Shown here piece after piece: positions 56,705 to 64,000 of a DNA stretch of 64,000 nt. The stretch lies in NCBI GenBank assembly GCA_963575745.1, contig CAUYUJ010013958.1, positions 19,406 to 83,405 on the forward strand. Reading direction: 5' to 3'. This stretch comes from Prorocentrum cordatum (taxonomy: Eukaryota > Sar > Dinophyceae > Prorocentrales > Prorocentraceae). A model generated the notes under the pieces. It was not told the origin of the DNA and made no database searches. It saw only the letters and a list, made by a program, of their open reading frames with translations. Within the stretch, counting starts at the first letter, position 1. Every line of letters starts with the position of its first letter. The position numbers and the translations under genes were made by a program.

Positions 56705-57130
56705 TTGCGCACAGGCTCGGAAGAGGCGGCGGCTAGGCTTGAGGCCGCGTCGGTGCGCCCAATCCACTTGGCGCAGCGGGACGTGGTGTGCGCGGCCTTC
56801 AAGCTCATTGCGGCGGCGGCGCCAAGGCTAAGTGGCTTTTCGAACGTGCAGCTCCTCCGCGTCGACAGTGCGCGGCACGGCCCAGCTGCGGTGGCGGCCT
56901 TCTCTGAGGTTCTCACGCCTGTCCGCCCCGCCGTTGCAGACACGATGCTGCGGGGTGCCGTCATGCTCGCGCCCGCCTACCAGGGCAAACGCTGTCAGGG
57001 CGGGTCGTGGCGACCTGTGGGCCTCATGGGGGCGTTGGTCATGCGCGTCGAAAGCAGCGCTGTCGGCAAGCCCCTTGCTGCGGCCTGGAGGCGGGCTGAA
57101 CCCGCCAGACGTCGCCGCCGTCTGCGTTAG
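56705..57130 (+). CDS. Hypothetical coding segment
   Basis: The frame reads GSEEAAARLEAASVRPIHLA, QRDVVCAAFKLIAAAAPRLS and FSNVQLLRVDSARHGPAAVA, then becomes Arg-rich before TAG. It follows GACGCGGTTTGCGCACAG, a possible splice acceptor. The first 100 residues look like a real protein segment (mixed helical, no repeats). I do not recognise a family. The opposite strand is also open (56,828-57,235), which weakens the call. Confidence 0.3.
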   Translation: MRTGSEEAAARLEAASVRPIHLAQRDVVCAAFKLIAAAAPRLSGFSNVQLLRVDSARHGPAAVAAFSEVLTPVRPAVADTMLRGAVMLAPAYQGKRCQGGSWRPVGLMGALVMRVESSAVGKPLAAAWRRAEPARRRRRLR

Positions 57131-57458
57131 GACGCCTCCGCGCGCGGGCTGCGGGCATAGCCGCACCAGACGCTCGGAGCAAGAGGTCCCCAGCGAGCCG
57201 CCCAGCACAGGGCTCGCCGGCATCGCAACCCTCACGAAAGTCGACTTGGAGACCGCGCGGGCGGCTGCCGCGGCCAGGCCTGGGCCACCGCAATCGCGAG
57301 GCTGCCGCGCCGCGCGCGAAGAAGCTCCCGGCGTCGCAGTGGCAGATTGGCCGCCCGCACTCCTTCATTCTCGTCCTCCTGCCCCTCCTCCCTCGTCGTT
57401 GCCCTCCCGTTCCTGGCCCTCCTGCTGGTCCTTCTCGTGCCGAGTCGGGCCCTGCCAG

Positions 57459-57536
57459 GAGCTGGAGAAGACGGCGCTGCAGCAGCGGCTGGACGCGGAG
57501 CAGGCGCGGCTGCAGGCCCCGCAGAAGCGCGAGATG
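57459..57536 (+). CDS. Putative coiled-coil exon 5
   Basis: After GAGTCGGGCCCTGCCAG the frame reads ELEKTALQQRLDAEQARLQA and PQKREM, then enters a GGA array. It is the twin of the segment at 55,175: 17 of the first 19 residues are the same. Confidence 0.5.
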
Positions 57537-57965
57537 GGGGGGGCGCGGAGAGGGGAGGGGGACGGAGGAGGAGGAGAGCAGAAGGAGGAGGAGGAGGAGG
57601 AGGAGGAGGAGGTGGAGGAGGAGGCGCTGGAGGAGGAGGAGCAGGAGCAGGAGGAGGAGGAGGAGGAGGAGGAGGAGGAGGAGGAGGAGGAGGAGGAGGA
57701 GGAGGAGTTGGAGGAGGAGGAGGAGGAGGAGGAGGGGAGGAGGAGGAGGAGGAGGGAGGAGGAGGAGGAGGAGAGGAAGGAGGAGGAGGAAGAGGAGGAA
57801 GGAGGAGGAGGAGGAGGAGGAGGAGGAGGAGGAGGAGGAGGAGGAGGAGGAGGAGCGGGGAGAGGAGGGGGACGGAGCAGGGGGACGGAGGAGGAGGAGG
57901 AGGAGCGGGGAGGGGAAGGGGACGGAGCAGGGGGACGGAGGAGGAAGGGAGCAGGAGGAGGAGAG
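57537..57965 (+). repeat. GGA array
   Basis: (GGA)n and GGGGACGGAG runs of over 400 bp. GGGGAGAGGAGGGGGACGGA-type blocks recur three times from about 57,855. Confidence 0.9.
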
Positions 57966-58430
57966 CGGTCGGGAGAGGGACGCCTCCCGCCCACGCGGCG
58001 CGCGCCTGTGCTCCAGCATCGCCAGGGTAGGCCACGCGCGCCACGAGGCGGTGCGCACGTGTCCTCCGGAGGACGCCCCGAGGCCTCGTGTGGGCCTACT
58101 GTTCATGAGCGCGACGGGCTCTTCGTTCCAGGGGGTCCCATGAGCTTCCCTGGCGCCAGCCACTTTGGCTCCGGGCTTCTGGCACGGCAAGGACAGCGAT
58201 CCGCTCAGCCAGCACAGGCCTCACACCAGTCTTGCGCGTGCCCACCTCGAAGATGTCGTGTCGGCTGCTCCCAGGGTTTCGAGCGCAGGGCCTGTCCAGG
58301 AGGAGCGACGCTGGGCGGCCGTGACGACGGACATTGAACAACGGCAACGAGCGTTTGGCACAGCTGCAGGTCTCGACCCAGAGCCTTACAGACAGTAGGG
58401 CAACATACAATGACATAATCGTAAAAACTC
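57966..58430. other. No gene recognised
   Basis: GC-rich unique sequence between the GGA array and the half hairpin element. Confidence 0.4.
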
Positions 58431-58480
58431 GTAGGTCCGCGCGGATTCCTCGGATCGGTGCTGGGGCTCCCTGGCGGCGC
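58431..58480. mobile_element. GC-rich hairpin element H, copy 5, left half only
   Basis: GTAGGTCCGCGCGGATTCCT, then CGGATCGGTGCTGGGGCTCC and CTGGCGGCGCC match the left arm and core. The sequence then changes to a CTC tract, so the right arm is missing. Confidence 0.65.
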
Positions 58481-58536
58481 CTCCTCCTCCTCGCCCTCCT
58501 CCCTCCTCCCATGATCATCATCACCAGCATCATCAT

Positions 58537-58577
<41 letters not shown>

Positions 58578-58620
58578 GCATCAGCAGTAGCAGCAGCAGC
58601 AGTATCATCATCACCATCAC
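58481..58620 (+). repeat. CTC, ATC and CAG runs
   Basis: CTCCTCCTCC, then ATCATCATCATCATC, then CAGCAGCAGCAGCAG within 140 bases. Confidence 0.85.
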
Positions 58621-58634
58621 CCGTTTCGCACACC

Positions 58635-59165
58635 CAGTATAGCGCTTCGTGGCTCCATAGGGAGCCCCACCGAAGGTCCCAGTGGGACCGCCCGCATGCG
58701 TCCCGCACGCCCAGTATAGCGTTTCGTGGTCCCATAGGGAGCCCCACCGAAGGTCCCAGTGGGACCGCTCGCATGCGTCCCGCACACCCAGTATAGCGTT
58801 TCGTGGCCACATAGGGACCCCAACCGAAGGCCCCAGTGGGACCGCCATAATGCGTCCCGCACACCAAGTACAGCGTTTCGTGGCCCCACAGGGAGCCTCA
58901 CCGAAGGTCCCAGTGGGACCGCCCGCGTGCGTCCCGCACACCCAGTATAGCGTTTCGTGGCCCCATATGGAGCTCCACCGTAGCCCCCAGTGGGACCGCC
59001 CGCATGCGTCCCACACAGTCAATTTGGCATTTTCACCCACCAATTACAACGCTTCGTGGCCCCATAGGGAGCTCCACCGACGGCTCCAGTGCTACCGCCC
59101 GCATGCGTTCCCCCTACCCAGTGCAGCGCTTCGTGGCCCCATCGGGAGCTTAACCGAAGAAGATA
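58635..59165 (+). repeat. Minisatellite family M, locus 2: seven copies
   Basis: Core CGTTTCGTGGCCCCATAGGG and AGCCCCACCGAAGGTCCCAG as at 25,272, but the linker is TGGGACCGCCCGCATGCGTC and CCGCACACCCAGTATAG. Copies start near 58,645, 58,719, 58,798, 58,877, 58,957, 59,051 and 59,128. The period is 74-94 bp. Confidence 0.85.
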
Positions 59166-61080
59166 TTCACAATTGCGATTCCCACAACTGCATATGGCTG
59201 TGTCATTCGCCAGGATAATGTATGTTTCTGTCAGTGTTTGTTGTTTGTTTCCCAAGACAAGCTCCAGGGCATCTGCACGCCACTCGAGCATAGCGCCGCC
59301 GGCGGCAAGCCTGGTGCATGCGGCCTCGAGCTGCACGAGGCTTGCGAGTTGTTCCATGACTCCAGCAGGAGGATCGCGCGAATGGAGATACCAGGCGATC
59401 GACCAGAAGATTGTGGTAAATGCCGAGCTGGAAATTTCACCAGAGATGAGATTGAGGGAGGCAGTTCGCGATCTTCCATCACACGGTTCGCCTGCGAGTC
59501 TTTTACATCCAGGACGCTTGCTCGCCATTTGCGGAGGGAAGCGGGTGATCCAGCGATGATTCCGGGAAGCCCGACACCAGCAGTACGTATGAATACGAAG
59601 CATCCTACACAACAGCAGCAACGCAGATAGTTACAACGACGTGAAGGAGCAGTGAAATAATCAGGATATGAGCGATGAGGAAGACAACACGGAGAGCAGC
59701 GCCATGGAGGACGAGGAGAAGCATGTTGGAAGAAGTGTTGAGTTCCACTAGGTCGCGGGCCAGGTCACGTGAGTCGTTTCTCGGCAGGCGCGCCTCGCCG
59801 AAGTCACGGGCAGGTGAAACACTTACGTTCTCGAGGCCACGGCCTCCGCGCCGTGCCCTCGTGGGCACGGGTGGGCCCGCCAGCGGAGCGCGCACGACTC
59901 CGGCGCTCGCCTCGCATTTTCTTTGGCGGCGATGCAAGAATCGGATGCATCGACGATGCTGCGAAACACCCTCCCGCCCCGAGGCTGTCTCTCAGGAGCC
60001 AGCACGCGCACTCCTTCTCATGACGGGGAGCGCCCCCTGGGCAGGCGAGCGCCACCTGGGGGCGCCGTTCGGACGGGCGCCCCGGTCCCGTGTTGAAAAG
60101 GAGCCGCCTTCTATCCGTGCGGTTGTTGCACACGCTCAAGTATCGGGTAAGCCGTGGGGAGCCCGAAAGCGACTGCAGACAGTTTGAAGGGATCCAGCAT
60201 CTGTCCGTGAAGTCCCTGCAAACACGGGAAAGGAATCTCCATGGTGCTCACGCGAGAGCCACAGTTTGAAGACGACGCGCCCTTGGTCGTGGCAACTGTC
60301 GCGAAACACAAAACTGTGGCGAGAGCCACGTTTTTGGAAGACCCACCCTCGGCCTCCACCCGCGAAGTTGCTGCAAATTGCTAAGGCGAGTGCGCGCGGG
60401 GTCAAACCGAGAACCCCGTATTGAAAGCCACTACCACCTCCTCGATGAAAAAGTCTGGATACGCCCTACAAGGCCCCTTGCGTCCTTGCTTACCGAGTGT
60501 ATCTGGAGCATTGGCCTTCGATGGATCTTGGGCTCCCGATTTCGGACATGGCCTCCAGGACGAACCCAAGACAACGCCGCGCGCCGAACAACGGCACAGC
60601 ACCGCAAAGCATCGTTCACCAGAACCAAAAGAAGTTCTGTTTAGAGTCGCGCGCGTCGAGACAAATAAACGCGCTGTGCAGCATCTTCAAAAGAATGACG
60701 CTACTTCCAGGCATCATAAGTCGAATCTGACATGTTTTGGTGAGGAAGTCTCAAGCGAAATCACACATTTCCGATCGCCTCTGAAAATATCAGGTCCTCT
60801 GGAAACCGATCGGGAATTATTTCGAGGGAAGTCTTGGGCGGAATGCGAATTTCCGATCGTCGCCCCATTTGGCGATTATAGTAGTAAAGGGGGTGAGGCA
60901 TGAATCGGAAATCCGCCATGGCGGTCTCGGCAGCATTATACTGGGGCCCCGCGGCCTAACGGGACACGCTCAGCGCTAAGTTTCCGCGACCTTTGCGGTC
61001 CAGACTTTTTACTCGGGGGGTTGTAGCCTTCCATGGGGATGCTTGCTGAAAAATGCCTACCCCACCAGCCCGCCAGGCGG
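59166..61080. other. Long unrecognised region
   Basis: Mostly unique sequence. The plus frame 60,421-60,903 (160 codons from ATG, ending TGA) is the best candidate; it contains EVLFRVARVETNKRAVQHLQ and FGEEVSSEITHFRSPLKISG but no known motif. The minus frame 59,231-59,500 has a Leu/Ala-rich helix (MEQLASLVQLEAACTRLAAG). TTTCCGAT and ATCGGAAA form a small inverted pair at 60,852 and 60,904. No family is assigned. Confidence 0.3.
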
Positions 61081-61129
61081 TGTAACGGGGAGGCGACGCT
61101 GCTCATGAGGAAGAGGGACGGCGGAAGAT

Positions 61130-61375
61130 TGGGAAAAGGGGGGAAAGAGAGGAAGGGGAGGAGGAAGTGGAGGAGGCTGAGCTGGATGAGGCGGAGGAGA
61201 AGGAAGAGAAGAGGAGGAGGAGGAAGAGGAGGAGGAGGAGGAGGACGATGAGGACGAGGAGAAGGAGGACGACGACGAGGAGGAAGAGAACAAGGAGGGG
61301 ATGAGGACGAGGTGGAGGACGAGCAGGAGGAGGAGCGCGAGGAGAAGGAGGAGAGGGAGGAGGGTGGCAGGAATC
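61130..61375 (+). repeat. GGA/GAC array
   Basis: GGAGGAGGAGGAGGACGATG and GAGGACGAGGAGAAGGAGG runs. Confidence 0.85.
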
Positions 61376-61559
61376 AAAAGAGGGGAAGGGACGATGTTAT
61401 GGAATTGTTATTTCGGTGTCCTGGGGAACCTTTGGCATGGTTTGATGTTTCATTGGTTCCTGTACGTTCTCCACGGCGCATGAATGTCCATGGGGAGAGT
61501 GGAAGAAACGGAGGAGGGCGGAGAGGAGGGAAGCCAATGAGGAAGCAGGGGGAGAAAGA

Positions 61560-61680
61560 GCTGGGATGAGGAGGAGGACGAGGAGGGGGGGTGAGGACTG
61601 GGACCAGGAAACTACGCACAGGAGTCAGGAGGAGAAGATCGAGGAGGAGGAGGAGGAGGAGGAGGAGGAGGAGGGTAATG
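61560..61680 (+). repeat. GGA array, short
   Basis: GAGGAGGAGGAGGAGG runs near 61,575-61,600 and 61,640-61,675. Confidence 0.8.
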
Positions 61681-61859
61681 AAGGAGGGATACGACGAATA
61701 ATACGAACAATAAGGATAGATAATGGGAGGAGAGGGTCATGAGTGGGGGCGAGAAAAGCAGGGGGAGGATGAAAAGAAACATACCTGCCCCACGAACACA
61801 CACACAACATCCAGGCGAAGGCTGCATGAGTGATCACCGCGTTGTGGGTACCGTCTTCG

Positions 61860-62450
61860 GCTTGGCTCCTTATGAGGCCACAAAGCGCGTGATGGATATG
61901 CGGTGATGGGCGGGAGGGACGCATGCGAACGCTGCCACTGGTGCTTTCGGTGGAGCTCCCTACGTGGCCACGAAGATCGATGCTGGCAAGTGCGGGCGCA
62001 TGCGAACGCGGCCTTTGGGGCCTCTGGTGGAGCTCCCTATGTGGCCACGAAGCGCTGTACTGGCTGGCGCGGACGCATGCGAACGCGGCCTCTGGGGACT
62101 TCGTTTGAGTTCCCCATGGGGCCATGAAGCGCTGCACTGGTTGGCACGGACGCATACGAACGCTGCCATAGGGGGCCTTCGGTGGAGCTCCCTATGGGGC
62201 CACGAAGCGCTGCACTGGGTGGCGCGGGCGCATGCGAGCGCGGACTCTCGGGCTTTCTGGTGGAGCTCCCAATGGTGTCACAAAGCGTTGTGCTGGGTGG
62301 CGCGGCCGCATGCGAACGCGGCCACTGGGGACTTCGGTGGAGCTCCCTATTTGGCCACGACGCGCTGCACTGGGTGTTGCGGACGCATACGAACGCGGCC
62401 TCTGGGGTCTTCTGTGGAGCCCCCCTATGAGGTCACGAAGCGTGTGAGAG
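61860..62450 (-). repeat. Minisatellite family M, locus 3, reverse orientation
   Basis: On this strand the core reads CTTCGGTGGAGCTCCCTATG and GGGCCACGAAGCGCTGCACT, the reverse complement of loci 1 and 2. The linker GGGTGGCGCGGGCGCATGCG and AACGCGGCC is closest to locus 2. About seven copies with a period near 85 bp. Confidence 0.85.
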
Positions 62451-62469
62451 GTGTACCGAAGTGGTTGAC

Positions 62470-62640
62470 ACGCGGAGGGCAGAGGCAGGGATGGGAGGAG
62501 GGAGGAGGGGAGCGGCGGGAGGGAAGCAAGGAGTGAGTGACGCGGGGCGCTGTCTCTTCAAAACGAGGGCCCATCACCACAGGACTGTTGGGAATGTTGG
62601 AGACAAGGACGAGCATGAGTAGGAGGAGGAGGAGGAGGAG
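62470..62640 (+). repeat. GGA tracts and reverse copy of a locus-1 flank
   Basis: GGGAGGAGGGAGGAGGGG at 62,490, then GCGCTGTCTCTTC, the reverse complement of GAAAAGACAGCGC at 25,186. A GGA run lies at 62,615-62,640. The M minisatellite and its flank were therefore moved together. Confidence 0.65.
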
Positions 62641-62760
62641 GAGGAGGACAGGCCGCCGCCGCTGAGTTGGCGAAGGAGCGCGACGAGCTGCAGCGATGCG
62701 AGGAGGCGCCACCCCTATCTGGGCACCCCCAAGGGCTTCCTTCTTCCCCCCCTGCCTCTA
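62641..62760 (+). CDS. Putative coiled-coil exon 6
   Basis: After a GGA array ending GAGGAGGACAG the frame reads AAAELAKERDELQRCEEAPP, a short charged helix. It belongs to the same group as 33,223 and 55,175 by context. The boundary on the right is unknown. Confidence 0.3.
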
Positions 62761-62789
62761 CAGCGCCATCCCCCTTTTGCAATTCTAGG

Positions 62790-62990
62790 ACTTCTGGATA
62801 GCGTATCGCTCCGCGAGTTCTGGCCCACCACGCTTCGCCGTGACACGCCATCCACGTCCCGATCCCCACGCTTCAGCTTCACCGAGCCCTTCCGAGGCCC
62901 CCGCCCCGCGGAGCGGAGCGACACGCGATCCGCCTGCAAGGCATAACGTGCCGCCGGGGCCGCCGCCGAGACATGCTGAGCTCGGGCATG
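62790..62990 (+). repeat. Second copy of the 52,995-53,190 segment
   Basis: Same blocks in the same order, including GCGGAGCGGAGCGAC and CGCGATCCGCCTGC. Confidence 0.7.
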
Positions 62991-63232
62991 ACACGCATCC
63001 CTCCGAGAGCCTCGCCGTTGACCTGGAACATCGGCGCCCCTGTATACATGCGTTGATCCCCCTGGGCTATTCGCCCCTATCGTCGCCTCCGAGAAGCTGA
63101 AGCTCCCGCCCGCAACCCTGCGCGAATACTGCTCCCGCGCACTGCGGATCACACATCCACTGTTGTACGTCGCAGCGCGGCAGAGGCAGTCCGCACGCGC
63201 GCTCGGTCAAGCCAGTGAAAGTTATCAAACAC
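62991..63232. other. No gene recognised
   Basis: Unique GC-rich sequence. Confidence 0.4.
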
Positions 63233-63255
63233 TCTCTCACACACACACACACCGC
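63233..63255 (+). repeat. Short CA run
   Basis: TCTCTCACACACACACAC, flanking the larger CT array downstream. Confidence 0.8.
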
Positions 63256-63514
63256 AGTTCGAATTCTGCTCGTATGTGCGCGTGTTTGCTTACATTGTGT
63301 GCTCAGTCAGTCCGTCCTCGGCATGGTCAGCCCTGCGAGTGTGTGTTCGCTCGGGCTATCCTCGGTCGTTGGCACTCGGTCGTCCTGGAGGGAGCTGTCG
63401 CCTCGGCGCCTGCCGCACTCCTGCTCCGTCTACCGTTACAGCATATGGACAGCCCCACCCCCAGCACACTTCCTTACCAGCATTCGCTGACGACGGTGGT
63501 GCTCTTCCTCTACT

Positions 63515-63656
63515 TCTCCTCCTCCTCCTCCTCCTCCTCCACCTCCTCGTCTTGTTCGTTCTCTCTCTCTCTCTCTTTATGTTCGCTCTCTCTCTCTCTT
63601 TCTCCTTCTCTCTCTCTGTCTCTCTCTTTCTCTATCTTTTTTTGTTTCTCTCTCTA

Positions 63657-63687
<31 letters not shown>

Positions 63688-63862
63688 GATTATGAGTGTG
63701 TGTGTGTGTGTCTCTCGCTTTCTCTGTCTGTCTCTGTGTCTCCCTCTCTCTCTCTCCACCGTTCCCTCGCTCTCTCTCTCTCTCTCTCACACACTCTATA
63801 TACATATGTATACATATGTATATATATATATATAGTTCTCTCTCTCTCTCTCTCTCTCATCC
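63515..63862 (+). repeat. CTC, CT, TG and TA simple repeats
   Basis: (CTC)n at 63,519-63,545, (CT)n at 63,560-63,690 and 63,725-63,862, with (TG)n near 63,695 and TATACATATGTATACATATG at 63,798-63,835. Confidence 0.9.
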
Positions 63863-64000
63863 TCTCCCAGACACCCAACTCAAGATTTAAAGCACATGGG
63901 GTTTGCCATGCCAGGGGTGCGGGAATCTCATGTTTTCATTGGGATGCTTGGGGGTTCTAGGATGAGAGGTGAGGAACCCATGTGTGGTTCTTTGTTTTTG

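Noticed and set aside
57039-58190. Overlapping long frames with Leu, Ser, Pro, Gly or Glu runs on both strands
   Set aside because: All frames over the GGA array are open at once, as expected for a triplet repeat without stops.
63250-63275. Possible tRNA T arm (CAGTTCGAATTCTG)
   Set aside because: It is a short palindrome around GAATTC; no acceptor stem, anticodon arm or A box fits around it.
1-64000. Spliced-leader (DinoSL) relics that would mark retroposed genes
   Set aside because: I looked for the conserved leader sequence on both strands and saw no convincing copy.

Overview
The window looks like nuclear DNA of a dinoflagellate (inference). The evidence is copia-type retrotransposons with a methyltransferase-like domain between protease and integrase, many copies of a near-invariant pentatricopeptide unit (core YNAGISACEKGEQWQRAL) of a kind abundant in dinoflagellates, high GC outside the retroelements, and long simple-sequence arrays. 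I see no rRNA gene, no convincing tRNA, no CRISPR array and no complete conventional host gene. Many long open frames here are translations of microsatellites and were left out.

Layout. 1-5710: copia element A on the minus strand, running off the left edge (gag-protease, linker, methyltransferase-like domain, integrase, start of the reverse transcriptase region). 6-15.8 kb: broken pentatricopeptide (PPR) fragments on the plus strand, embedded in degenerate GGCCC/AAGACGG sequence, with foldback elements at 6.3-6.7 and 12.2 kb and a 171-bp inverted-repeat element with target duplication at 14.02-14.19 kb. 15.8-24 kb: triplet arrays and about three tandem copies of a 1.5-kb composite repeat, one copy split by a 2.1-kb block with long direct repeats. 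24-26.2 kb: GAG array and an 85-89 bp minisatellite. 26.6-30.5 kb: a second PPR/spacer tract that is collinear with 9.7-14.6 kb. 30.8-38 kb: TG, CTC, GGA, CACG (with a 100-N gap), 72-bp and GAG arrays, plus a family of GC-rich hairpin elements. 38-42.9 kb: mostly unrecognised sequence. 42,900-52,218: copia element B on the minus strand, full length, with two 256-bp LTRs. 52.2-64 kb: more hairpin elements, the TAC and CAT arrays, short coiled-coil segments after splice-acceptor-like CAG sites, two more loci of the minisatellite family, and CT/TG repeats.

Functionally, the recognisable coding capacity belongs to the two retrotransposons, both with broken frames. They share the domain order gag, protease, methyltransferase-like, integrase, reverse transcriptase/RNase H, and the same primer-binding start (TGGTAGCG). 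The PPR fragments look like exons of one or more very repetitive genes or their decayed copies. Most of the rest is repeat-derived. All identifications rest on reading motifs by eye; no search was run.
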